Assembly (NCBI GenBank): GCA_027620655.1
Contig: JAQCDS010000001.1
Coordinates: forward strand, 310,001-374,000
Source: Bacteroidota bacterium
GTDB taxonomy: Bacteria; Bacteroidota; Bacteroidia; Flavobacteriales; Flavobacteriaceae
Reading direction: 5' to 3'
Length of the DNA: 64,000 nt
This document shows, one piece after another, positions 7,890-16,422 of the stretch. A model generated the notes under the pieces. The model did not search any database. It saw only the letters and a list, made by a program, of their open reading frames with translations, and was not told the origin of the DNA. Position 1 is the first letter of the stretch, and each line of letters begins with the position of its first letter. The translations under genes and the position numbers were made by a program.

Positions 7890-8711
7890 CTAATTCCAGC
7901 GGTATTTGTCAAATTGATTTTTCTTCCAAAAATACATCAATAAAAATCCTGTAAGTGCTCCTCCAATATGCGCAACATAAGCCGTATTGCTAGGACTAAA
8001 AACTGAGACACCAGAGATTGCCGAAAATAAATCAATGGCTATTATTCCAGGGATAAAATACTTAGCTTTGATAGGAATTGGTAAGAAAATTAGCATCAAT
8101 TCCGCATTTGGATTGAGCATCCCAAAGGCCACTAAAACACCAAAAATAGCACCCGAAGCACCAACCATAGAACCATTGCTTTTTACGTTCAAATCAAAAA
8201 ACATTCGAAATGTAGATGTATCAATTTGAGCTAAACTTTTACCATAACTTTCTAAAAGAGGTTGCATTTTTTGAGCCAAAATTTCGCCTTTAAACATGTT
8301 GTTTTCTAGAATATTTAAACTTGAAATCTCTTTAATGATTTCATAGGAAAATCCACGAGCTTCCAAATCGCTTAAAACAGGGTAAATTTGAATAAAATAC
8401 ACCAAAAATGTGAGAGCAACTGCACCCAATCCACAACTGATATAAAACGTGATAAATTTTCGTTGACCAAAAATTTGCTCTACTGCAGTTCCAAACATCC
8501 ATAGCGCAAACATATTAAATAATAAATGCTGAAAACTACCATGCATAAACATATGAGTGATAATTTGCCAAAAGCCAAAATAATCGCTCATTGGATAAAA
8601 TAGCGCTAATAATTTGTAAAACACCTCTTCATTACCCATCAAATAGGTTCCCGCAAAGACGATAACATTTAAAATGAGAAGATGCTTTACTGTGGGTGAT
8701 ATTCTTAGCAT
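7890..8711 (-). CDS. rhomboid family intramembrane serine protease (first copy)
   Basis: The 273-aa product is a second rhomboid protease, with HMFMHGSFQHLLFNM at about 53-67, catalytic Ser186 in GASGAIFG and His248 in AHIGG. Between the second and third conserved helices it carries a soluble loop of about 60 residues (112-175) that is missing in its neighbour. That loop could gate or recruit substrates, which is inference. The start lies 1 bp from the mutL stop, so mutL and both rhomboid genes appear to be read as one transcript. Confidence 0.92.
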   Translation of the reverse strand: MLRISPTVKHLLILNVIVFAGTYLMGNEEVFYKLLALFYPMSDYFGFWQIITHMFMHGSFQHLLFNMFALWMFGTAVEQIFGQRKFITFYISCGLGAVALTFLVYFIQIYPVLSDLEARGFSYEIIKEISSLNILENNMFKGEILAQKMQPLLESYGKSLAQIDTSTFRMFFDLNVKSNGSMVGASGAIFGVLVAFGMLNPNAELMLIFLPIPIKAKYFIPGIIAIDLFSAISGVSVFSPSNTAYVAHIGGALTGFLLMYFWKKNQFDKYRWN

Positions 8712-8712
8712 A

Positions 8713-10542
8713 TTAATTAAATTTAGATTCTATTTCAGAGGTTTCAATTGTTGTAAAAATTGCCTTATTATTCAATGAAATAGCAGGTTCTTTACATGCA
8801 AAAAGTGAGTTCACAATAAATTCTTGTTCTGTAATATTTAGTTTTTTTCCATTTTTAATGGCTAAACTTTTGGCAAAAGTTTTGGCAACTAAGTCGCTTG
8901 AACTAAAGTTAAAATCAGGAACTTCATTTTGAACATCATCAATAAGCTGCACAAATACTTTTAAAACATCATTTTCTTTTAAGGCCACAGGTATTGCAGA
9001 AATAACTGCTTTTTTATTACCCAAAGCATCAAAAACAAAACCTGCTTGTTCCAATTGTTCTTTAATTGTTTGAAGCACTCCCAATTCTTGAGTTGAAAAT
9101 TCTAGCTCTAGAGGAAACATCAATTGCTGACATACAGTATCTTTTACGGTGATTTGCTTTAAAAAGTTTTCGTACAAAATACGTTCATGCGCTCTATTTT
9201 GGTCGATAACCACCATACCAGATTTAATCGTACTAATGATATATTTGTTTTGAAGTTGAAATGTATTTTGAACTTTCTTTCCTTCATCTTCATCAAAAAT
9301 GGACGATTGCAATTCATCTGATTCGAACTGTACTTCACTAAAATCATTTTGATTTTCTGTTGTATCCAAATTTAAACCTGTATAAAGCGCTTCCCAAGCA
9401 GGTGCAGTAGAAGAAGATACTTTAGTATTTGATTTTGAAAAAGGATTGAAATTGGGATCTACTTCTACTTTTGGACTGGAGACTTGCTCATTGTGTTGAT
9501 GATAAGGCGTATCCATTGAAGCATCACGCTGAAAATCGAGAATAGGCGCTATACTGAATTGTCCTAAACTGTGTTTTACAGCTGCTCTTAGAAGTGCATA
9601 AATTGTGGGTTCGTCATCAAATTTGACTTCTGTCTTTGTAGGGTGAATATTGATATCTATTGATTTTGGATCTACTGATAAATTGAGAAAATAACTCGGG
9701 AATTTATCAGTTTGAAGCAAACCTTCAAAAGCCGCTTGAATGGCATGATTGAGATAAGGACTTTTTATAAACCGCTGATTGACAAAGAAAAACTGCTCTC
9801 CTCTAGATTTTTTAGCATATTCTGGTTTGCCAACAAAACCTGAAATTTTTAGAAGTTCTGTATCCTCGTCTACAGGGACTAGTTTTTCATTTGTTTTTTT
9901 TCCAAAAGTATGTACAATACGTTGTCTAAAATTTTCTGAACGCAAGTCAAAAAGATTATTTCCATTGTGATACATTGAAAAATTGATTTTTGGATGCGCT
10001 AATACCACACGGTGAAATTCATCAATAATATGGCGTAATTCTACAGCATCAGATTTTAAAAAATTTCGGCGAGCGGGAATGTTAAAAAATAAATTTTTAA
10101 CTGCAATAGACGTTCCTTTTGGTACAGCAACAGAATTTTGGTCTGTTATTGTACTGCCCTCAATTGTAATGGCTGTACCAAGTTCTGTATATTCTTGTTT
10201 GGTTTTGAGTTCAACATGTGCAATTGCAGCAATACTTGACAGTGCTTCGCCTCTAAACCCTTTTGTATGCAAAGCAAATAAATCTTCTGCAGCTTTAATT
10301 TTTGAGGTGGCATGACGCTCAAAACTAAGGCGTGCATCTGTAACACTCATCCCCTTGCCGTTATCTATAACTTGAATAAGGGTTTTACCAGCGTTTTTGA
10401 TTAGTAATTTTATTTCTGTTGATTCAGCATCTATAGAATTTTCAAGCAATTCTTTTACAACTGAGGAGGGTCTTTGCACGACTTCTCCAGCTGCAATTTG
10501 ATTGGCAACATGATCTGGTAAAAGGTGTATAATATCGGCCAT
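8713..10542 (-). CDS. mutL: DNA mismatch repair protein MutL
   Basis: This is a GHKL ATPase of mismatch repair, 609 aa. Motif I ELLENSIDA is at 31-39, motif II DNGKGM at 60-65 and motif III TKGFRGEAL at 93-101. The C-terminal domain (about 425-609) has a QQLMFP beta-clamp binding motif at 472-477. The metal-dependent endonuclease motif DQHA-x2-E-x4-E is present only in altered form, as DQNRAHERILYE at 447-458. The later ACK motif is kept (Cys583), but I see no C-terminal CPHGRP. It probably still coordinates repair; its nicking activity is uncertain. Confidence 0.96.
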   Translation of the reverse strand: MADIIHLLPDHVANQIAAGEVVQRPSSVVKELLENSIDAESTEIKLLIKNAGKTLIQVIDNGKGMSVTDARLSFERHATSKIKAAEDLFALHTKGFRGEALSSIAAIAHVELKTKQEYTELGTAITIEGSTITDQNSVAVPKGTSIAVKNLFFNIPARRNFLKSDAVELRHIIDEFHRVVLAHPKINFSMYHNGNNLFDLRSENFRQRIVHTFGKKTNEKLVPVDEDTELLKISGFVGKPEYAKKSRGEQFFFVNQRFIKSPYLNHAIQAAFEGLLQTDKFPSYFLNLSVDPKSIDINIHPTKTEVKFDDEPTIYALLRAAVKHSLGQFSIAPILDFQRDASMDTPYHQHNEQVSSPKVEVDPNFNPFSKSNTKVSSSTAPAWEALYTGLNLDTTENQNDFSEVQFESDELQSSIFDEDEGKKVQNTFQLQNKYIISTIKSGMVVIDQNRAHERILYENFLKQITVKDTVCQQLMFPLELEFSTQELGVLQTIKEQLEQAGFVFDALGNKKAVISAIPVALKENDVLKVFVQLIDDVQNEVPDFNFSSSDLVAKTFAKSLAIKNGKKLNITEQEFIVNSLFACKEPAISLNNKAIFTTIETSEIESKFN

Positions 10543-10814
10543 TAGCTAAAAAATAATGAGAGGTCAAAATCTATAAACCATAAAAATATAAAAACGAGAA
10601 TAAGCACTATAATTCTAATTCTATAAGATGTTTGGCGATCTGTACTTTTCATGTCGCTCAAAGCATTTTTTAGAGTTCCATTTAGATTTGTCTTTTGAAC
10701 AGTTACACGTTGATCATCAAATTTATGTTTGATTTCAAAAGGACTAGAATCGCCTTTGTAATAACGAGGATCGTAATTAAATTTTTTATTTTTTCTGAGT
10801 TTAAATAACCCCAT
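10542..10814 (-). CDS. small single-helix membrane protein of unknown function
   Basis: The 90-aa product has a basic, aromatic N-terminus, a soluble middle containing a FEIKHKFDDQRV segment and one C-terminal transmembrane helix (about residues 68-86). Similar proteins in Flavobacteriaceae are often labelled riboflavin synthase subunit beta only because they lie near ribH; nothing in the sequence resembles that enzyme. Its stop overlaps the mutL start by one base, and a 38-aa membrane protein gene ends 3 bp upstream, so it belongs to the ribH-mutL transcription unit. Confidence 0.75.
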   Translation of the reverse strand: MGLFKLRKNKKFNYDPRYYKGDSSPFEIKHKFDDQRVTVQKTNLNGTLKNALSDMKSTDRQTSYRIRIIVLILVFIFLWFIDFDLSLFFS

Positions 10815-10817
10815 GAT

Positions 10818-10934
10818 TTATAAATATTTAGCCTCCAAAATAAACATTCCTATCAATAATAAAGCCAAGGCAACAACAAGCCAAATTAATGAAATTGGTT
10901 GTTTACGGCGTTTATTTAGCTTGAATTTTGACAT
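10818..10934 (-). CDS. 38-aa small membrane protein
   Basis: An ATG at 10934-10932 opens a 38-codon frame ending in TAA at 10818. The product has a strongly basic N-terminus (MSKFKLNKRRKQP), then one hydrophobic helix of about 20 residues (ISLIWLVVALALLLIGMFI) and a short EAKYL tail. The layout of basic tail, single helix and position between coding genes, 3 bp before the next start, argues for a real gene. I know no function. It may partner the adjacent 90-aa membrane protein, which has a similar single helix. Confidence 0.65.
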   Translation of the reverse strand: MSKFKLNKRRKQPISLIWLVVALALLLIGMFILEAKYL

Positions 10935-11013
10935 TAGAATTTAAAAGCTCTACTCCCTCAAAAATACTTAAAAATTACAGGATAAAAAAGAAGAGAGTAA
11001 AATTTAAATACAA

Positions 11014-11499
11014 TTAAATTGATCGATTAAAATCAATCATTTTGAGTGCTGTAACAGCAGCTTCAACACCTTTATTGCCATGTTTCCCACCAGAACGATC
11101 CAAAGACTGTTGCTTGTTATTATCGGTTAGAACACAGAATATGACTGGTGTGGTATGTTGAATATTTAAATCTTTTATTCCTTGAGTAACGCCTGCACAG
11201 ACATAGTCAAAATGTTTTGTTTCGCCTTGAATGACACAACCGATTGTGATGACAGCATCAACACCAGAAGATTGCACTTTTTTTGCGCCAAAAATCAACT
11301 CAAAACTACCAGGGACTTTATGTACAGAAATATTTTGTTGAGAAACTCCACAATCTGTTAATGTTTGAAGTGCTCCTTCTAATAGCCCATTGGTTACATC
11401 TGAATTCCATTCAGAAACAATAATACCAATCTTAAAATCTGTGGCGTTTGGAAGTGCCGATTTATCGTAATTAGAGAGGTTTATGTTTGCCGTTGCCAT
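11014..11499 (-). CDS. ribH: 6,7-dimethyl-8-ribityllumazine synthase
   Basis: RibH condenses 5-amino-6-ribitylamino-uracil with 3,4-dihydroxy-2-butanone 4-phosphate, the penultimate step of riboflavin synthesis. The 161-aa length is typical of the icosahedral-forming enzyme. The substrate-binding VSEWNSDVT segment is near residue 30, VPGSFEL near 65 and the GCVIQGETKHFDYV block carries the catalytic His. KHGNKGVEAA lies near the C-terminus. It ends 79 bp before the 38-aa gene and starts 8 bp after the TPR gene. Confidence 0.97.
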   Translation of the reverse strand: MATANINLSNYDKSALPNATDFKIGIIVSEWNSDVTNGLLEGALQTLTDCGVSQQNISVHKVPGSFELIFGAKKVQSSGVDAVITIGCVIQGETKHFDYVCAGVTQGIKDLNIQHTTPVIFCVLTDNNKQQSLDRSGGKHGNKGVEAAVTALKMIDFNRSI

Positions 11500-11507
11500 T
11501 GGGGTTT

Positions 11508-12272
11508 TTAGTTACTCGCTGCTTGTGCTTTTCCAATAAAAACGTCAATATCTTTGGCTTCTGCACTCTCTGGAAAATCAGCTTTAATAGTTTTAAAGTA
11601 TTCTAAAGCTTTGGTGTTTTTATCGAGTTTTAAACCTAAAACACCCGCTTTGTATAGATACATTGGAGTCGTATAATTATTTGTTTTTGCGGTGGCAGCC
11701 TGAACATAATAATCGTAAGCATCTTCTAATTGCTCCAATTGAACAAAAGCATCTCCAATACCACCTTTGGCAATTGGCCCCAATACATCATCAGTAGATT
11801 CAAATGCGTTTAGGTATTCAATAGCATTCACATAATCTTTCATATTCAAATAGGCCATACCTGCATAGTAATTGGCAAGATTTCCTGCATTAGTTCCACT
11901 GTAAGTGTCCGCAATATCAAGCATTCCATATTTTCCATCGGCACCGTTTAGAGATAATGTAAACAAAGAATCTTGTGCAGTAGCAACAGCTTCATCAAAA
12001 TATTTTTGGGCAGAATACATATCATTCATCGCTTGACTTTCTTTTGGTTGTTGAACGTATTTATCAAAACCTAAAAACCCTAAAACCAAAACAGCGGCCA
12101 ACCCTACAATTATAAAAATGTATTTTTGATTAGCTGCAACCCATTGTTCCGTTTTTGAAACATTTTCATCTAATGTATTAAAAACCTCTGCTGTTGTGGA
12201 TCCCTCTTCAATAGATTGTTGCTTTTCTACTTTTGTTTTTGGCTTACCGCCACGTTTCTTGTATGTTGCCAT
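11508..12272 (-). CDS. single-pass TPR membrane protein (YfgM-like)
   Basis: The 254-aa product has a basic N-terminal tail, a hydrophilic segment, one transmembrane helix at about 50-68 (YIFIIVGLAAVLVLGFLGF) and a periplasmic region of tetratricopeptide-type helical hairpins from about residue 80 to the end. The arrangement resembles the Ancillary SecYEG translocon subunit family (YfgM), which binds periplasmic chaperone systems, but that function is inferred from architecture only. It is the first gene of the leftward ribH-mutL-rhomboid unit and has its own -7 box. Confidence 0.8.
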   Translation of the reverse strand: MATYKKRGGKPKTKVEKQQSIEEGSTTAEVFNTLDENVSKTEQWVAANQKYIFIIVGLAAVLVLGFLGFDKYVQQPKESQAMNDMYSAQKYFDEAVATAQDSLFTLSLNGADGKYGMLDIADTYSGTNAGNLANYYAGMAYLNMKDYVNAIEYLNAFESTDDVLGPIAKGGIGDAFVQLEQLEDAYDYYVQAATAKTNNYTTPMYLYKAGVLGLKLDKNTKALEYFKTIKADFPESAEAKDIDVFIGKAQAASN

Positions 12273-12293
12273 AATGTTCTAAAATATGAGGGG

Positions 12294-12301
12294 CAAAAAT
12301 A
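12294..12301 (-). promoter_or_regulatory. -7 promoter box of the TPR-ribH-mutL unit
   Basis: The complement reads TATTTTTG, a match to TAnnTTTG, 21 nt before the TPR gene start. It is divergent from recF. No -33 TTG is seen at standard spacing. Confidence 0.5.
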
Positions 12302-12411
12302 TAATTTTATTCTTAAAATAATGATAATTTATTTGTTATTTTTCAATATTTTGCAGCTTATTTAGTCGGAATACTTAATCAAGTTTAAATTTAAAACCAA
12401 TTTATACACTA

Positions 12412-13491
12412 ATGCTTCTCAAGTCCATCAGTTTAGTGAATTATAAAAATTTTGACAGTCAATCATTTGAATTTAACCAAAAGGTAAATTGTTTTGTAGG
12501 CCCCAATGGTATTGGTAAAACAAATATTTTGGACGCCATTTATCATCTTTCATTTGGGAAAAGCTACTTCAATCCTATTGCAACACAAAATATAAAACAT
12601 GGAGAAGATTTTTTTGTAGTCGATGGACGTTATACGAAAGACAATAGAGATGAAAAAATAGTTGTTTCTCTCAAAAAAGGGCATAAAAAAATTATTAAAC
12701 GCAACGCTAAAGCCTATGACCGATTTAGTGATCATATTGGTTTTTTACCCCTCGTCATCATATCTCCCGCCGACCGTGATTTAATTACAGAAGGCAGCGA
12801 TATGCGGCGTAAATTTATTGATGGTGTAATATCGCAAAGCGATAAAATTTATCTTGAAAACTTGATTCAATACAATAAAATATTGTGGCAACGCAATGCC
12901 TTGTTAAAGTATTTTTCGAACAACACAACTTTTGATAATGATGCCATTGAGGTCTACAATACTCAACTTTCTGAATTCGGTACAGAAATTCACAAAAAAA
13001 GACAGGCATTTATAGAGGCCTTTACCCCTGTTTTTCTAAAACAATATAAAGCCATCAGCAACCAAAATGAAGCGGTGAGTTTACACTACAAAAGTCAACT
13101 CAACGAACAGCCTTTAGACACATTACTTAAAACACAAATTAACAAAGATCGTGTGTTACAGTATACGAGTGTTGGTATTCATAAAGATGATATAGAGTTT
13201 AATATTGGGGAATATCCTATTAAAAAATTTGGGAGTCAAGGACAGCAAAAATCGTTTCTAATTGCCCTAAAATTAGCACAATTCGATATTATAAAATCTC
13301 AGAGTGGCACCACTCCTATTTTGCTTTTGGATGATATTTTTGATAAATTGGACGAACAACGGGTAGAACGCATTATTGGTATGGTAAATGATGAAAGTTT
13401 TGGACAACTATTCATCTCAGACACCCATGCCGATCGAACCGAAAAAGCGGTAAAAAATACCCACAACTCTTTTGAAATTTTTCAATTATGA
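12412..13491 (+). CDS. recF: DNA replication and repair protein RecF
   Basis: RecF is an SMC-like ATPase that, with RecO and RecR, loads RecA at single-strand gaps. The 359-aa protein has Walker [10 protein letters not shown] at 30-38, a GSQGQQKSF signature in the C-terminal third and the extended Walker [15 protein letters not shown] near residue 303. RecF here is not beside dnaA/dnaN. Instead it heads an operon with a small lipoprotein and a DUF721 gene, each linked by a 4-bp ATGA overlap. Confidence 0.96.
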   Translation: MLLKSISLVNYKNFDSQSFEFNQKVNCFVGPNGIGKTNILDAIYHLSFGKSYFNPIATQNIKHGEDFFVVDGRYTKDNRDEKIVVSLKKGHKKIIKRNAKAYDRFSDHIGFLPLVIISPADRDLITEGSDMRRKFIDGVISQSDKIYLENLIQYNKILWQRNALLKYFSNNTTFDNDAIEVYNTQLSEFGTEIHKKRQAFIEAFTPVFLKQYKAISNQNEAVSLHYKSQLNEQPLDTLLKTQINKDRVLQYTSVGIHKDDIEFNIGEYPIKKFGSQGQQKSFLIALKLAQFDIIKSQSGTTPILLLDDIFDKLDEQRVERIIGMVNDESFGQLFISDTHADRTEKAVKNTHNSFEIFQL

Positions 13492-13904
13492 AAAATAGTG
13501 TTTCCTTTTTTCTATTGATGCTATTGAGTTGCAAACCCAATGCAAGGCAGTATGTCAATTTTATTGAGGGCTATTGGGAAATTGAACAGGTCACCAAAAA
13601 CGACCGTGTTATCAAGGAATTTAAAATCAATACAGAGATTGATTACTTTAAAATCAATGCTAATAAAACGGGATTTCGAAAAAAACTAAAGCCAAATTTT
13701 CAAGGCACATTTGAAACTTCGGATGACCAATTAAATTTTAATTTAAAACTTGACAACAATACCCTTTTGTTGGAGTACATTGATAATGGAACTTCATATA
13801 GCGAAGAAATTGTATTGGCGAGTGCAACAGCGCTTGTGATTGCCAATACAGAGGGGTTTGAATACCACTATAAACCTTACGAACCTTTAAACTTGGACGA
13901 ATGA
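13488..13904 (+). CDS. small lipoprotein, lipocalin-like
   Basis: The product of 138 aa has a signal peptide ending in a lipobox (MLLSC, lipidated Cys15). The mature part is rich in beta strands, begins with EGYWEIEQV and resembles the lipocalin-like proteins common in Bacteroidota. It is likely anchored in the periplasm or at the outer membrane. No ligand is known. The start overlaps the recF stop by 4 bp, and the stop overlaps the DUF721 start by 4 bp. Confidence 0.75.
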   Translation: MKNSVSFFLLMLLSCKPNARQYVNFIEGYWEIEQVTKNDRVIKEFKINTEIDYFKINANKTGFRKKLKPNFQGTFETSDDQLNFNLKLDNNTLLLEYIDNGTSYSEEIVLASATALVIANTEGFEYHYKPYEPLNLDE

Positions 13905-14197
13905 GCAAACGCCACAACGACCATCAAAAAATAGACGAAGTGCTGGCTTCTTTTGTAGAAAACAACAAACTCGAAAAAGGACTAGACAGTGTTAATGTGG
14001 CCAATGCTTGGCGCGAACTGATGGGCAATGGCGTACAAAACTATACCAATAGTATTAAACTCCACAACAGTACTTTGTATGTAAGTTTAAGCTCTTCTGT
14101 ACTTCGAGAAGAACTGAACTATGGTAAAGATAAAATCATTGCTATGATTAACAAAGAACTCGGAAAAGAAGTGGTGACTAAACTGGTTTTGAGGTAA
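13901..14197 (+). CDS. DUF721 domain protein, DciA-like
   Basis: This 98-aa basic protein contains the DUF721 core: an IDEVLASFVENN helix, WRELMGNGV near residue 37 and a NSTLYVSLSSSVLREELNY strand-helix unit. DUF721 includes DciA, the ancestral loader or operator of the DnaB replicative helicase in bacteria without DnaC/DnaI. Its position behind recF supports a DNA-replication role, but the protein is a short version without the KH-plus-extension layout of the longer DciA, so the exact function is inferred. Confidence 0.8.
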   Translation: MSKRHNDHQKIDEVLASFVENNKLEKGLDSVNVANAWRELMGNGVQNYTNSIKLHNSTLYVSLSSSVLREELNYGKDKIIAMINKELGKEVVTKLVLR

Positions 14198-14290
14198 TAT
14201 ACCATTAACGCTCTTGACGTTTGGCTTGTAACAAACGGCCATTTGGCGTAATAAACGGGCGTTTTTATGTCATAAGTGGGAAAATGGGGT
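14198..14290. other. intergenic segment with short G/C-rich repeats
   Basis: The segment has no gene. It contains cgtttg (14219-14224) and a nearby caaacg that could pair, then a second AAACG-GG-CGTTT palindrome. It is richer in G and C than other gaps in the window and may be a remnant of an intergenic repeat family, which I cannot test here. Confidence 0.3.
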
Positions 14291-14295
14291 ATAAA

Positions 14296-14321
14296 AAAAC
14301 CACCTTATAAAAGGTGGTTTT
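14296..14321. terminator. bidirectional intrinsic terminator between DUF721 and ndk
   Basis: A perfect 11-bp inverted repeat (aaaaccacctt at 14296-14306, aaggtggtttt at 14311-14321) has a 4-nt loop. A-runs and T-runs flank it, so it can serve both converging genes. Confidence 0.85.
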
Positions 14322-14346
14322 CTAAGTTTTTATGGTTGTGTTTTAC

Positions 14347-14766
14347 CTAAAACATTTCGCGGCCAGAAAAGTGAAATGCACTTTCAATAGCAGCATTATC
14401 GTCACTATCACTACCATGTACGGCATTTTCGCTAATGGAATCTGCAAACATATTTCGGATGGTGCCTTCAGCTGCTTCTGCAGGATTGGTGGCGCCAATG
14501 AGGGCTCTAAAGTCCTCTACTGCATTGTCTTTTTCTAATATTGCAGCAACAATTGGACCCCGTGTCATATAGGTGACCAAATCGCCAAAAAATGGACGGT
14601 CTTTATGAATTGCATAAAATGCTTCAGCATCAGCTGTTGTCAATTGTGTCAATTTCATTGCCACAATACGAAATCCAGAGGAAGTAATTTTTTCTAAAAT
14701 TGCTCCAATATTGCCTTTCTCAACAGAGTCGGGCTTGAGCATTGTAAAAGTTATATTGTTTGCCAT
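14347..14766 (-). CDS. ndk: nucleoside diphosphate kinase
   Basis: Ndk transfers the gamma-phosphate of ATP to other nucleoside diphosphates through a phosphohistidine. The 139-aa product carries [10 protein letters not shown] at 9-18, [15 protein letters not shown] near 57-71, [13 protein letters not shown] at 92-104 and the active-site His117 in ENAVHGSDS. Length and all blocks are typical. It is a single-gene unit with its own promoter, facing the DUF721 gene across a shared terminator. Confidence 0.98.
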   Translation of the reverse strand: MANNITFTMLKPDSVEKGNIGAILEKITSSGFRIVAMKLTQLTTADAEAFYAIHKDRPFFGDLVTYMTRGPIVAAILEKDNAVEDFRALIGATNPAEAAEGTIRNMFADSISENAVHGSDSDDNAAIESAFHFSGREMF

Positions 14767-14785
14767 TGTAAAAATTTAATTCGTG

Positions 14786-14793
14786 CAAAAGTA
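14786..14793 (-). promoter_or_regulatory. -7 promoter box of ndk
   Basis: The complement reads TACTTTTG, a match to TAnnTTTG, 19 nt before the ndk start codon. It faces away from the DHH gene promoter. Confidence 0.5.
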
Positions 14794-14840
14794 ATCATTT
14801 TGTATAGAAAATCCCTTAATCGCCTATTTATAAAAAGTTG

Positions 14841-14848
14841 TATCTTTG
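14841..14848 (+). promoter_or_regulatory. -7 promoter box close to the DHH gene start
   Basis: TATCTTTG matches TAnnTTTG and ends only 6 nt before the ATG at 14855. If transcription starts at the usual distance, the mRNA would have no or almost no 5' leader. Confidence 0.5.
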
Positions 14849-14854
14849 TTTCTT

Positions 14855-15868
14855 ATGAAAAGTTTAACTTTTGAAGCTGTAAAATCATTGTTACAAACAC
14901 CCAAAAATGTGGTGATTGTACCTCATGTCAACCCCGATGGTGATGCGGTAGGTTCCTCACTTGGCCTATACCATTATTTGATTCAAAAAGGACATCATGT
15001 TTCTGTTGTTGTACCCAACGATTATCCCGATTTCTTGAAATGGATGCCAGGAACTTCAGCAATTATTTATTTTGATTCTCAAACAGAACTTGCACAACAA
15101 AAATTGGAGGATTCAAAACTATTATTCACCTTAGATTTTAATGCACTTCACCGCAGTGGCCCCATGCAAGTTGCTCTTGAAGAAAATAATACGCCAAAAA
15201 TCATGATTGACCATCATCAACAACCAGAAGATTATGCTGCATACAGCTACTCTGATGTTAACATGTGCTCTACTTCTGAGATGATTTATCATTTTATGGA
15301 ACAAATGGGCGATTTGGAGCTGATGAATTCTGATATTGGAACTGCACTCTATACAGGAATCATGACAGACACTGCATCGTTTCGATTTCCAAAAACAACA
15401 AGTACTACGCACCGCGTTGTTGCGCATTTTATTGAAGTTGGAGTGAACCATTCTGAGATTCACAACAAGGTATATGATGCAAACCGTTTTGAACGTATCA
15501 AACTTGTGGGAGTTGCCTTAAATAATTTAAAAGTCATTGAGCATTTAAATACAGCTTACATCACACTTTCGCAACAGGAATTGGATTCTTTTGGACACCA
15601 AAAAGGAGATACAGAAGGGTTGGTTAATTATGGATTATCCATTAAAGGCATCAAATTTGCAGCTATTTTTATTGAAAATAAAGAAGACGATATCATTAAA
15701 ATATCTTTGCGTTCCAAAGGAGATTTTGATGTCAATCAATTGGCACGAGAACATTTTCATGGTGGTGGACACCAAAATGCCGCTGGTGGCAAAAGTATGT
15801 TGTCTCTTGAAAAAACTGTTGAAAAATTCGAAAATTTAGTAGAAACCCTAAAATCAAATTTAGCCTAG
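14855..15868 (+). CDS. DHH-family phosphoesterase, NrnA-like
   Basis: This is a bifunctional oligoribonuclease/pAp-phosphatase (NrnA) type enzyme of the DHH/DHHA1 superfamily, 337 aa. The N-terminal metal site includes HVNPDGDAVGSSLG (24-37) and the DHH triad at 119-121. The C-terminal DHHA1 domain ends in GGGHQNAAGG near residue 306. It would degrade nanoRNA and/or pAp in the cytoplasm; c-di-AMP hydrolysis is an alternative for some relatives. I chose the ATG at 14855 over a TTG at 14846 because the TTG overlaps the -7 box. gldI follows with a 1-bp overlap. Confidence 0.92.
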   Translation: MKSLTFEAVKSLLQTPKNVVIVPHVNPDGDAVGSSLGLYHYLIQKGHHVSVVVPNDYPDFLKWMPGTSAIIYFDSQTELAQQKLEDSKLLFTLDFNALHRSGPMQVALEENNTPKIMIDHHQQPEDYAAYSYSDVNMCSTSEMIYHFMEQMGDLELMNSDIGTALYTGIMTDTASFRFPKTTSTTHRVVAHFIEVGVNHSEIHNKVYDANRFERIKLVGVALNNLKVIEHLNTAYITLSQQELDSFGHQKGDTEGLVNYGLSIKGIKFAAIFIENKEDDIIKISLRSKGDFDVNQLAREHFHGGGHQNAAGGKSMLSLEKTVEKFENLVETLKSNLA

Positions 15869-16401
15869 TGAATGTTTATCGCCTACTTCTAATTCTGCTT
15901 GTTTTCTTTGGATGTAAACCTTCTGAGGCACGGAAACCCGTTCTGCAAAATTCTGGACGCTTTTTTGATACCTCTATCGAACGCAACAAAGCTTTAAATG
16001 AAAAAGAATATAACGTCATCAAAAATCTTGTTGATGAAGCTGAAAATCCCTTTATAGTTTCCGATTATGGATTTTGGTATCAATATGTTCAAAAAAATAA
16101 TCAAAACGAATACACACCAAAATTTGGTGATCAAGTGTTTTACACTTATACTGTAAAAAATTTGGATGGCCATTGGATTTATTCTTCAAATGAAACCACA
16201 GAAAAAACATATTTTGTAGAACAAGAAGAACTTTTTGCTGGACTTAGAGAAGGATTAAAACTGATGAAAGAAAATGAAACCATAACATTTATTTTTCCAT
16301 CGCAACTGGCCTATGGCTATTATGGAGATAACAATAAAATAGGATCGAACACTCCCCTTATTTATGAGGTAACTGTTCAAAAAATACTTCAAAATCAATA
16401 A
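15868..16401 (+). CDS. gldI: gliding motility-associated peptidyl-prolyl isomerase lipoprotein GldI
   Basis: The 177-aa product has a signal peptide with a lipobox at Cys16 (VFFGC), a spacer helix and a C-terminal FKBP-type domain with FGDQVFYTYTV, GLREGLKLMKENET and PSQLAYGYYG, ending in PLIYEVTVQKI. This is the layout of GldI, an FKBP lipoprotein needed for gliding in Flavobacterium and thought to help fold exported gliding or secretion components. A GTG start overlaps the upstream stop by one base. The DHH-gldI-PPIase order is the one I recall from many flavobacteria. Confidence 0.88.
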   Translation: MNVYRLLLILLVFFGCKPSEARKPVLQNSGRFFDTSIERNKALNEKEYNVIKNLVDEAENPFIVSDYGFWYQYVQKNNQNEYTPKFGDQVFYTYTVKNLDGHWIYSSNETTEKTYFVEQEELFAGLREGLKLMKENETITFIFPSQLAYGYYGDNNKIGSNTPLIYEVTVQKILQNQ

Positions 16402-16422
16402 ACTAAAACAAAAAAAAACAAC

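Noticed and set aside
10542-10814. Riboflavin synthase subunit beta at this locus
   Set aside because: The name often transferred to this gene has no support: the protein is a 90-aa single-helix membrane protein, and the real lumazine synthase is at 11014-11499.
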